DNA from: Salvelinus alpinus
Lineage: Eukaryota > Chordata > Actinopteri > Salmoniformes > Salmonidae
DNA: 64,000 nt
Direction: 5' to 3'
Assembly (NCBI RefSeq): GCF_045679555.1
Contig: NC_092120.1
Span: 4,943,981-5,007,980 of the forward strand
Part shown: positions 48,495 to 62,650 of the stretch, piece by piece
Numbering within the stretch: the first letter of the stretch is position 1
Layout: each line of letters begins with the position of its first letter
The notes under the pieces: generated by a model
Told to the model about the DNA's origin: nothing
Seen by the model: the letters and a program-made list of their open reading frames with translations, nothing else
The model's database searches: none
Made by a program: the position numbers and the translations under genes

Positions 48495-49503
48495 TTAACT
48501 TCTTGACGCTAGGGGTCAGATTTCTTTTTGATTTTTTAATAACGTTCCCAAGGTAAACGGACTATTTCTCAGGTCCAGATCGTAGAATATGCATATAATT
48601 TACAGATTAGGATAGAAAACATTCCAAAGTTTCCAAAACTGTCAAAATATTGTCTGTGAGTATAACAAAACTGATTTTGCAGGCGAAAACCTGAGGAAAT
48701 CTAACCCGGAAATGATAAAAAAATAAAATAAAAATCTGTATTTCATTTCCCGTCTTTCTTCCATTTAAAGGGGTTATCAACCAGATTCCTTTTCCAATGG
48801 CTTCCTCAGCTGTGACCAGGCTTTAGACATAGTTTCAGGCTTTTATTTTGAAAAATGAGCAAGATTTTTCAAAACTAGTGAGGTGTCCTTTGATTAGTTC
48901 CTGCGCGCGAGAGGGGTAGCTCTCCATTTCCTTTCTCTCTTTTATTGAATAGGTTACGGTCCGGTTGAAATATGATCGATTATGTATGTTAAAAACAACC
49001 TGAGGATTGATTATAAAAAACATTTGACATGTTTCTACGAACATTACGGATACTTTTTGGAATTTTCGGTCGAACGGAACGAGGCTGTAGTTTTCTGAAC
49101 ATAACGCACAACCCAAATGGCGTTTTTTTGTTATAAAAGTAATATTTATCTAACAAAAATAACATTTATTGTGCAACTGGGAGTCTCGTGACTGCAAACA
49201 TCCAAAGATTATCAAAGGTAAGCGATTAATTTTATTGCTTTTCTGACTTTCGTGACCATGCTAATTTGGGGCTAGCTGTTCTAGCATTGTTTGATACACT
49301 CACAAAAGCTTGGATTGCTTTCGCTGTAAAGCATATTTTCAAAATCTGACACGATAGGTGGATTAACAACAAGCTAAGCTATGTTTTGGTATATTTAATT
49401 TGTGATTGCAAGATTATAAATATTTTTTGTAATATTTTGCGCCCTGCAATTCAGCGGTTGTTTAGGAAAATGATCCCGCTAAAGGGATCCGTAGTGTGAA
49501 CGA
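48495..49503 (+). mobile_element. Non-autonomous DNA element (TTAA-ended family)
   Basis: Starts with TTAACTTCTTGACGCTAGGG at TTAA (48495-48498) and ends around AGGGATCCGTAGTGTGAACG, a poor inverse of the start. It shares several blocks with 28153-29388, including ATTATCAAAGGTAAGCGATT at 49208. Non-coding. A piggyBac-type origin is inferred from the TTAA and end structure. Confidence 0.6.
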
Positions 49504-50334
49504 TGCTGAATGGGTGTAGATAAAGAAGAGCTCTCCTGTAGGTACCAAAACATTCAAAGGCCATTTTCTCAAAAGTGAGGTTGCAAGTTTATCAACTTTC
49601 AAAGCAGAATTACTTTCCCAATGCAGTGTATGATATACCATTTTGCAGGGACGTGGATCAGAAAACCAGTCAGTATCTGGTGTAAACACCATTTGCCTCA
49701 TGCAGCACGACACATCTCCTTCACATAGAGTTAACCTGGCTGTTGATTGTGACCTGTGGAATGTTGTTCCACTCCTCTTCAATGGCTGTGCGTAGTTGCT
49801 GGATATTGGCGGAAACTGGAACACGCTGTTGTACGCGTGTCTGTTGAGTATACAGGCCATGGAAGAACTGGGACATTTTCAGCTTCCAGTAATTGTGTAC
49901 AGATCTGCCCACTGATGTCAGTTATGATGCCGAACTGCAGCCAGGTCAAGACCCTAGCGAGGACAATGAGCATGCAGATGATCTTCCCTGAGACGGTTTC
50001 TGTTTCATCAGCTGTCCGGGTGGCTGTTCTCAGATGATCTCGCAGGTGAAGAAGCTTGACGTTGAGGTCCTGGGCTGGCGTGGTTACACGTGGTCTGTGA
50101 CTGTGAGGCCGGTTGGACGTAATGCCAAATTATCTAAAACGACGTTGGAGGCGGCTTGTAGTAGAGACATGGACATTCAGTTATCTGGCAACATCTCTGG
50201 TGGACATTCCTGCAGTCAGCATGCCAATTGCACGCTCCCTCAACTTGCCATCTGTGGCATTGTGTTGTGACAAAATCTCACATTTTAGAGTGATATTTCA
50301 TTTATTTTTTTACATTTTTTACAATTTGATTTAA

Positions 50335-51879
50335 ATTTGAAGTTGGAAGTTTACATACACCTTAGCCAAGGACATTTAAACTCAGTTTTTCATGATTCCT
50401 GACATTTAATCCAAGTACAAATTCCCTATTTTTGGTCAGTTAGGATCACCGCTTCATTTTAAGAATGTGAAATGTCAGAATAATAGTAGAGAGAATGATT
50501 TATATCAACTTTAATTTCTTTCATCACATTCCAAGTGGGTCAGAAGTTTACATACACTCAATTAGTATTTGGTAGCATTGCCTTTAAATTGTTTAACTTG
50601 GGTCAAATGTTTCAGGTAGCTTTCCACAAGCTTCCCACAATAAGTTGGGTGAATTTTGGCTCATTCCTCCTGACAGAGCTGGTGTAACTGAGTCAGGTTT
50701 GTAGGCCTCCTTGCTCGCACACACTTTTTCAGTTCTGCCCACAAATGTTCTATAGGATTGAGGTCAGGGCTTTTTGATGGCCACTCCAATACCTTGACTT
50801 TGTTGCCCTTAAGCCATTTTGCCACAACTTTGGAAGTATGCTTGGGGTCATTGTCCATTTGGAAAATCCATTTGCGACAGAGCTTTAACTTCCTGGCTGA
50901 TGTCTTGAGATGTTGCTTCAATATATCCACATAATTTTCCATCCTCATGAAGCCATCTATTGTGTGAAGTGCACCAGTCCCTCCTGCAGCAAAGCACCTC
51001 CACAACATGATGCTGCCACCCCCGTGCTTCACGTTTGGGATGGTGTTCTTCGGCTTGCAAGCATCCCCCTTTTTCCTCCAAACATAACGATGGTCATTAT
51101 TGCCAAACAGTTATATTTTTGTTTCATCAGACCAGAGGACATTTCTCCCAAAATTACAATTTTTGTTCTCATGTGCAGTTGCAAACCATAGTCTGTCTTT
51201 GTTTATGGCGGTTTTTGGAGCAGTGGCTGAGCGGTATATATATGTCGATATAGGACTCGTTTTACTGTGGATATAGATACTTTTGTACCTGTTTCCTCCA
51301 GCATCTTCACAAGGTCCTTTGCTGTTGTTCTGGGATTGATTTGCATTTTTCGCACCAAAGTACGTTCATCTCTAGGAGACAAAACGCATCTCCTTCCTGA
51401 ACGGTATGACGGCTGCGTGGTCCCATGGTGTTTATACTTGCGTACTGTTGTTTGTACAAATGAACGTGGTACCTTCAGGCATTTGGAAATTGCTCCCAAG
51501 GATGAACCAGACGTGTGGAGGTCTACAATTTTTTTTCTGAGGTCTTGGCTGATTTCTTTAGATTTTCCCATGAATTCAAGCAAAGAGGCACTGAGTTTGA
51601 AGGGAGGCCTTGAAATACATCCACAGGTACACCTTCAATTTACTCAATTAAGTCAATTAGCCTATCAGAAGTTTCCCACTGGAATTGTGATACACTGAAT
51701 TATAAGTGAAATAATCTGTCTGTAAACAATTGTTGGAAAAATGACTTGTCATGCACAAAGTAGATGTCCTAACCGACTTGCCAAAACTATAGTTTGTTAA
51801 CAAGAAATTTGTGGTGTGGTTGAAAAAACGAGTTTTAATGACTCCAACCTAAGTGTATGTTAACTTCCGACTTCAACTG
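50335..51879 (-). mobile_element. Inner Tc1-like transposon (CAGTTGAAG family)
   Basis: Right end ACTTCCGACTTCAACTG before TA (51880-51881). The left end GAAGTTGGAAGTTTACATAC is intact except for its outermost six bases. Inverted relative to the copy at 18224-19860. Confidence 0.9.
50562..51571 (-). pseudogene. Tc1-like transposase of the inner element, broken
   Basis: The - strand ATG at 51571 opens MGKSKEISQDLRKKIVDLHT, with an intact helix-turn-helix domain ([20 protein letters not shown]) and SGRRCVLSPRDERTLVRKMQ to 51203. The frame then breaks around 51230-51040. 51032-50661 is open again: MKHGGGSIMLWRCFAAGGTG, WIFQMDNDPKHTSK (second Asp), [20 protein letters not shown] (Glu). The end GNATKY is at 50562. 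The first Asp (DET, around 51128) lies in the broken part. Confidence 0.9.
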
Positions 51880-51965
51880 TAACTTGGCAAGTCCCCAGCA
51901 CAAGGTGCACCTGTGTAATGATCATGCTGTTTAATCATCTTCTTGATATGCCACACCTGTCGTGC

Positions 51966-53099
51966 TGTGTTGTCGTCTTTGGTTTCTCTTTATGCAGTGT
52001 TGTGGTGTCTCTTGTCGTGATGTTTGTTTTTTCCTATTTTTATTTATTTTTATCCCAGCCACAGGAGGCCTTTGGCCTCTTGGTAGGCCTTCAATAAGAA
52101 TTTGTTCTTAACTGACTTGCCTAGTTAAATAAAATAAATTAAAACCTGTCAGGTAATTGGATTAATTTAGCAAAGTAGGTTTTACAGTATTGGGGGAAAA
52201 ATGGTAATCTCTTGTTAAAGTTTGCGTTTTGATGTCCGTCCCTAGTATGTAACCGTACTCATTGTAGTGCCAACCACAGACACACACACACAGACTATAG
52301 TGCCAACCCCAACCATACTGTTCTGGCTCAGATCTCTTTCTTTACATTGTCCATTCCAGTAACTATGGTCCGTAAACAGGCTAGCCCAGCACAGCTTGGC
52401 TTGGTTTGGCTCGATAGGCTCAGTAGTGTGAAAAGGGTATCTGTCATAGCAGCTTATGGCTGTATAGAGTAGCAGGGTTTACACAGCAGAGGGAGATAAC
52501 AGGAGAGAGTCTGGGACAGAGATCCACACGGCCGATACCCGTGTCTGGGACAGAGATCCACAGGGCCAATGACAGTGTCTTGGACAGAGATCAACAGGAC
52601 CAATAACAGTGCTTTACAGCTGGTCTCCTCACACTGTACTTTGGGCTCAGTTAGGGTCAGGTCACAACACAGACTTCAGTCATACATCTGGCATTCTGCA
52701 GTGAAGAGTAGGAGACAATATTGTGTTCATGAATCACATGGAAACGTACACAATTGCAGTATAGATAATAGTTGCTCTCCTGTCTTAGTTCAAAATAAAA
52801 GTCATAAAAGCAAGAATTGGCGAGGCTTCCGAATGCATACGCTCAAGCACCACACACACACACTCACCCTCCAGCAATGATAGTGTCCCTCTCTCCTGCT
52901 TTATGTAGGAGACTAGTGCAGTTCCTTATCTCTCTCTGGTGTCCTCCTGTTCTTAATTCTCTGGCAGGCTTTATAAATGGACTGTTCCTTCACTGCAACA
53001 TACTGTAGCTACTGATAGAACTGATAAGCCATAGAGAGGCCAGCACTACCACAACCACAGAGTTTCTCACACTAGACAGTCATGCAGGCTTAGGTGGTT
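51966..53099. other. Intronic sequence with LINE tail and short tandem block
   Basis: 52070-52145 is a LINE 3' tail (AATAAGAATTTGTTCTTAAC, TTAAATAAAATAAA). 52505-52610 holds three loose copies of a ~45-bp unit with TGGGACAGAGATCCAC. 52380-52440 (AGCCCAGCACAGCTTGGCTT) resembles a dispersed teleost repeat. No gene. Confidence 0.55.
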
Positions 53100-53440
53100 G
53101 GCGTGGCAGGGGGCGTGGCAATGAGCACGGTTGGCTGTCAACGCGGCTACATTTTAGAGAAAGCCCCCATCTTGGAGCTGTAAAGAAATGTTAGCATTTT
53201 TAAGCCAATTTCCTGAAATTCTACAAATTTCTCCATGAAGCTGAGAGAAATGTTTGCCATTTTAAAGCTAATTTCATCGAATTGTACACTTTTTTTTTCA
53301 TGCAGCTGAGAATTGTTTTTGCCGTTTTAAAGCAACTTTCCTGCGATTCTACATATTCTGCAATTGAGCTGAGAGAACATTTTGCTCATTTCCTGCAATT
53401 CTATTATTTTTTCCCCCATGGATTATGCTGTTCTTTTGCT
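53100..53440. repeat. Degenerate tandem repeat, ~65-bp units
   Basis: About four units around TTTAAAGC(T/C)AATTTCCTGA, ATTCTACA and AGCTGAGAGAAA. It is interrupted downstream by the Tc1 at 53705 and appears to continue at 55270-55360 (GCGACCCAAAAAAGCACTTA). One inverted unit lies at 8055-8095. Confidence 0.6.
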
Positions 53441-53704
53441 CAGACCTAATAAATGAATATTACTATATTCATAGAATTTTTTAATTTTCAATTCTCAAAG
53501 TCTAGCGTTTATTTTGGTGTTAGTTCTCAAGGTTTATATTATCAAAAATATATGGGTCCATATGGGTCAATTTTCTACATACTTTCTGTTTGTAGTCTAT
53601 TAAGTTTACACTCAAAGGGTTTTTCCATCCCGAAAGTTAACAACAATATATATATACATCATATATACATATAATTAAAAAAAAATTAACATTTTTTTTA
53701 TATA

Positions 53705-55259
<1,555 letters not shown>

Positions 55260-55369
55260 TATATATGATTATTTTTTGATTAACTGTTAGTACTTAAGCG
55301 ACCCAAAAAAGCACTTAGGCGGTTCGCCCAAGGATTACAAATGGCAGAAAAATCTCTGAGAGGTCATTG

Positions 55370-56810
55370 TGTGGCTACTTGGTTGACATTATTTTAGGAG
55401 GGTTTGTGTGTGTTCTTTTGGTCTCCATATCTTATCTCTTTCTCTCCCTCGTCTATACTACCCCTCTCCATGTTCCTGATTCCTTGTTCTCAGCAGCATT
55501 AGTTGTATTTGCCATGGTGACTGCAGTTAGTTGTACTGTAAAATACCAAATTCATATCCTGTTTATTGTCCACTGTATTTGTGCCCTTGACGGTGGTGCT
55601 TGTATTTTAACGCGGGGGGAGGGAGTGAAGAGATGCTTTCAACATTACCCAGCAGTACTTTAGTCAACCTCTTTTAAAGTGCTCTCCCAATTCAAAGTGT
55701 TCAAATAAGAGACCTATGCTAGTTATGGATACAAAGGCTACTCTGTTCTCTCCAATTAACAAGATGGCTGGATATATTGGAAATGTGATTGACATGAGTT
55801 AAGACTAACTCATATTTGAAATGCGTCCGTGGTCAGAAAAAACTTACCACTCACAAAATGAAGATGATAAATATAATGTTGTTATTGAGTAACTAAACCA
55901 ATTAGATTGCCACTTGTTATACTCGTAGTGACATAACCAATCAGATGTTTTCTTTCAATTAAAATGATTAGTCAATTGTCCAATTCGATATCCAATTGTA
56001 ACAGCTCCCCAGCAAATCAACCAGTTAGGTTGTTTGCCTCAGTGAGTGGCCTGTAAACGAGTTTGTTCTTGTCTCTAATGCATTTGTCAATAGCTCTGTC
56101 AACCAGGTGTGTATTCTCTCAATGGTAAAATCATTCATATTTCCTGCTACTTCTCCCTTGTTTTATATTCATTTCATTAAGTATATATTTTCATTATTAG
56201 TCATTATTTTCCTCAGAGCGTTTGACTGTATGTGTGAGTCAGTGTTGCGTGTGTAAAACAGAATGTAGAAAAGGAGGATGAATGGGATTTGTGAAACAAA
56301 AAGGAGGGTGGAGTGAAGGATGTAGGCTAAACTCCTTCCCATCTAGTGAGCGCCTCACTGATGGAGGGGGTGAGAGGTGGGGGAGAGGTAGACAGAGAGA
56401 GGAAGGACTAGGCTGAAAAGGTTGCCAAGAACAAGCATATCTAGCAAATCCAAAAGAGGATAGTAGAGCTTAGACTTTAGAGGTTCATAAACCTCCTGGT
56501 ACTTAAGGATGGCAAGATGAAAGCAGAGAGAGCGAGAGAGAGAGAAATTGAGGGAGAGAGATGTGAATCTTGAGAAATTAGGTCAATACCAGTTAATCTG
56601 GAGGTGTGTGTGTGCGTGCGTGTGGTGGTGTGTTTTTCTTTGTGAGAGAGAGGGCACACACACACTTTTAATGAGGATGGACTGGCAGAGGCTCAACAAT
56701 ATTATCCTTACCCCCTGCATACTCCCACCAACCAGCCTTGCTTCTCTATCTACCCAGACTGTAGAGCTTGGATGAAATACAATTTCATGAAATGACCTTC
56801 TGTTTCTGCT
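55370..56810. other. Intronic sequence, nothing recognised
   Basis: No gene or transposon ends found. Purine-rich patches at 56390-56560. Confidence 0.5.
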
Positions 56811-56884
56811 AGTGTGGAGTAAGTGTAGAGTAAGTGTAGAGTAAGTGTAGAGTAAGTGTAGAGTAAGTGTAGAGTAAGTGTATT
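56811..56884. repeat. 11-bp tandem repeat, about 6.6 copies
   Basis: Unit AGTGTAGAGTA; the first copy differs by one base (AGTGTGGAGTA). Confidence 0.97.
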
Positions 56885-57545
56885 AAAACTCCAATAACTC
56901 CATTAAAGTTCACTAGGTACTATAAAGTTAGCTCTCTGGAGACCTCAGGGTAAATAAGCAGGATTTTTTTTAAATGATCCTCATACATTTTTGTTATCTG
57001 AAACAACTTTCTAACAGACCTTTCTATTTATCCCCTCCCACAGACATATCACACCAGTGTTTGTTTCTCACTGTTTGCATATATGTGTGAAATCGTTGCT
57101 GTAGTTCGATACAGAGAAGATTAGCATTCCTACAATATTATTCTGTTGAAATTGAACTTGATCTCTGAGAAATGAAGCTAGTTGATGACTTACTTTATCA
57201 GTACATACTGTATTATCAACATATCTCATCCATATAACTACTGCTGAACATACCTTCCTACATATACACTGTATATTGTTCATACTGTCTATGCACACCA
57301 CGTGTTTATATTCCAGACTTGTTTCTTCTTGTTGGGGGGGATTGTTTGTGTGTTTGTGTGTTAGTATTGTACAGTTAGAAACTTACTCCACTGCTGGAGC
57401 TAGAAACACAAGCATTTCCCTGCACCTGCTTTAACATCTGCTGATCTGTGTACGCAACAAATGAACATTGATTTGATTTATGGGTCTGCTATTGTCACAA
57501 CTCCCATTAAAAACATGCAGTGGATGTACACACGCACACATACAC
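56885..57545. other. Intronic sequence, nothing recognised
   Basis: AT-rich intron DNA. No gene or mobile element seen. Confidence 0.5.
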
Positions 57546-58216
<671 letters not shown>

Positions 58217-58331
58217 GGTCCGTTTCTCAGACACACATTAGGCGTAGTCCTAGACTAAAATGCTCTTTCAATGGCGATTCGCCATTCAGTATGATCTTTG
58301 TTCAGGGCTTAATCTGTGTTCAAGAAAACCG
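58217..58331. repeat. Short palindromic teleost MITE
   Basis: GTTTCTCAGACACACATTAG on the left is matched by the inverse of CTTAATCTGTGTTCAAGAAA on the right, with AGTCCTAGACTAAAATGCTC and AATGGCGATTCGCCATT in the middle. Non-coding palindromic element of a kind common in teleost genomes. Confidence 0.65.
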
Positions 58332-59605
<1,274 letters not shown>

Positions 59606-62365
59606 AGGAAGAACTCTGTTCCCTAGTTAAACACAGTACCCTGTTCTGATGGTCATTAGGAACTCTGTCCCCTAGTTAAACACAGGACCCTGACCTGATG
59701 GTCATTATGAACTATGTTCCCTAGTTATAACAGTACCCTGATATGATGGTCATTAAGAACTCTGTCCCCTAGTTAAACACAGGACCCTGACCTGATGGTC
59801 ATTAAGAACTCTGTCCCCTAGTTATAACAGTACCCTGATATGATGGTCATTAAGAACTCTGTCCCCTAGTTATAACAGTACCCTGTTCTGATGGTCATTA
59901 AGAACTCTGTCCCCTAGTTAAACACAGGACCCTGACCTGATGGTCATTAAGAACTATGTTCCCTAGTTATAACAGTACCCTGATATGATGGTCATTAAGA
60001 ACTCTGTCCCCTAGTTAAACACAGGACCCTGACCTGATGGTCATTAAGAACTCTGTCCCCTAGTTATAACAGTACCCTGTTCTGATGGTCATTAAGAACT
60101 ATGTCCCCTAGTTATAACAGGACCCTGTTCTGATGGTCATTAAGAACTCTGTCCCCTAGTTATAACAGTACCCTGATATGATGGTCATTAAGAACTCTGT
60201 CCCCTAGTTAAACACAGTACGCTGTTCTGATGGTCATTAAGAACTCTGTCCCCTAGTTATAACAGGACCCTGTTCTGATGGTCATTAAGAACTCTGTCCC
60301 CTAGTTATAACAGGACCCTGACCTGATGGTCATTAAGAACTCTGTCCCCTAGTTATAACAGTACCCTGTTCTGATGGTCATTAAGAACTCTGTTCCCTAG
60401 TTAAACACAGTACCCTGTTCTGATGGTCATTAAGAACTCTGTCCCCTAGTTAAACACAGGACCCTGACCTGATGGTCATTAAGAACTATGTTCCCTAGTT
60501 ATAACAGTACCCTGATATGATGGTCATTAAGAACTCTGTCCCCTAGTTATAACAGTACCCTGTTCTGATGGTCATTAAGAACTCTGTCCCCTAGTTAAAC
60601 ACAGGACCCTGACCTGATGGTCATTAAGAACTATGTTCCCTAGTTATAACAGTACCCTGTTCTGATGGTCATTAAGAACTCTGTCCCCTAGTTATAACAG
60701 TACCCTGATATGATGGTCATTAAGAACTCTGTCCCCTAGTTAAACACAGGACCCTGACCTGATGGTCATTAAGAACTATGTTCCCTAGTTATAACAGTAC
60801 CCTGATATGATGGTCATTAAGAACTCTGTCCCCTAGTTATAACAGTACCCTGTTCTGATGGTCATTAAGAACTCTGTCCCCTAGTTAAACACAGGACCCT
60901 GACCTGATGGTCATTAAGAACTATGTTCCCTAGTTATAACAGTACCCTGTTCTGATGGTCATTAAGAACTCTGTCCCCTAGTTATAACAGTACCCTGATA
61001 TGATGGTCATTAAGAACTCTGTCCCCTAGTTAAACACAGGACCCTGACCTGATGGTCATTAAGAACTATGTTCCCTAGTTATAACAGTACCCTGATATGA
61101 TGGTCATTAAGAACTCTGTCCCCTAGTTAAACACAGGACCCTGACCTGATGGTCATTAAGAACTCTGTCCCCTAGTTATAACAGTACCCTGATATGATGG
61201 TCATTAAGAACTCTGTCCCCTAGTTAAACACAGGACCCTGACCTGATGGTCATTAAGAACTCTGTCCCCTAGATTAACACAGGACCCTGACCTGATGGTC
61301 ATTAAGAACTCTGTCCCCTAGTTATAACAGTACCCTGATATGATGGTCATTAAGAACTCTGTCCCCTAGTTAAACACAGTACGCTGTTCTGATGGTCATT
61401 AAGAACTCTGTCCCCTAGTTATAACAGGACCCTGTTCTGATGGTCATTAAGAACTCTGTCCCCTAGTTATAACAGTACCCTGTTCTGATGGTCATTAAGA
61501 ACTATGTCCCCTAGTTATAACAGGACCCTGTTCTGATGGTCATTAAGAACTCTGTCCCCTAGTTATAACAGTACCCTGATATGATGGTCATTAAGAACTC
61601 TGTCCCCTAGTTAAACACAGTACGCTGTTCTGATGGTCATTAAGAACTCTGTCCCCTAGTTATAACAGGACACTGTTCTGATGGTCATTAAGAACTCTGT
61701 CCCCTAGTTATAACAGGACCCTGACCTGATGGTCATTAAGAACTCTGTCCCCTAGTTATAACAGTACCCTGATATGATGGTCATTAAGAACTCTGTCCCC
61801 TAGTTATAACAGGACACTAACCTGATGGTCATTAAGAACTCTGTCCCCTAGTTATAACAGTACCCTGATATGATGGTCATTAAGAACTCTGTCCCCTAGT
61901 TATAACAGTACCCTGTTCTGATGGTCATTAAGAACTCTGTCCCCTAGTTATAACAGTACCCTGTTCTGATGGTCATTAAGAACTCTGTCCCCTAGTTAAA
62001 CACAGGACCCTGACCCGATGGTCATTAAGAACTCTGTCCCCTAGTTAAACACAGGACCCTGACCTGATGGTCATTAAGAACTCTGTCCCCTAGATTAACA
62101 CAGGACCCTGACCTGATGGTCATTAAGAACTCTGTCCCCTAGTTAAACACAGGACCCTGTTCTGATGGTCATTAAGAACACTGTCCCCTAGTTATAACAG
62201 TACCCTGACCTGATGGTCATTAAGAACTCTGTCCCCTAGATTAACACAGGACCCTGACCTGATGGTCATTAAGAACTCTGTCCCCTAGATTAACACAGGA
62301 CCCTGATCTGATGGTCATGAAAACTCCTAGCCCCTAGTTATAACAGTACGCTGTTCTGATGGTCA
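59606..62365. repeat. 48/49-bp minisatellite, about 57 copies
   Basis: Units contain GATGGTCATTAAGAACTCTG, TCCCCTAGTT, then either ATAACAGTACCCTG or AAACACAGGACCCTG. Higher-order structure: a 290-bp block of six units repeats exactly at 60491, 60781 and, in part, 61071. It ends 120 bp before an ASCC3 exon. No long open frame. Confidence 0.95.
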
Positions 62366-62485
62366 AAGTATGTCATGGATTTTGAGTATATGGGGCTGAA
62401 CAGGTACTTTTGGATCGACTGACAAATCATGTCTGTCTGTGTTCATCTGTTTGTCACTGACGGTGTGTGTCCATCTGTTTTCCAG

Positions 62486-62650
62486 ATGCTGGTGACCACC
62501 CCTGAGAAGTGGGATGTGGTGACCAGGAAGAGCTTTGGGGACGTGGCCCTGTCCCAGATTGTAACGCTCCTCATCCTGGACGAGGTGCATCTGCTACACG
62601 AGGACAGAGGTCCAGTTCTGGAGAGCCTGGTGGCCAGGACACTACGATGG
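62486..62650 (+). CDS. ascc3: ASCC3 exon with DEVH box (partial gene)
   Basis: 55 codons, phase 0, between TTTTCCAG and GTTAGT. It reads [20 protein letters not shown], then [20 protein letters not shown] and [21 protein letters not shown] is motif Ib, and DEVH is helicase motif II (Walker B), which binds Mg-ATP and catalyses hydrolysis. The last residue is Trp (TGG), where vertebrate ASCC3 normally has Gln at this exon end. The donor TGG|GTTAGT is acceptable. The next exon (the GLSATLPNY region, motif III) was not found before 64000. Confidence 0.95.

Larger units (their letters stand above)
49646..51965 (-). mobile_element. Tc1-like transposon carrying a second Tc1, - strand
   Basis: Outer element pieces 49646-50334 and 51882-51965. 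It is recognisable from CCAGTCAGTATCTGGTGTAA through CAGCATGCCAATTGCACGCT, and, after the inner element, CCCCAGCACAAGGTGCACCT and GATATGCCACACCTGTCG. The same family left the deletion derivative at 37748-38133. Terminal repeats of the outer element are lost. The transposase (- strand, about 50265 to 49690) has lost a large middle part: the DNA-binding half and a small piece near CCATGGAAGAACTGGGACAT remain. Confidence 0.75.
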
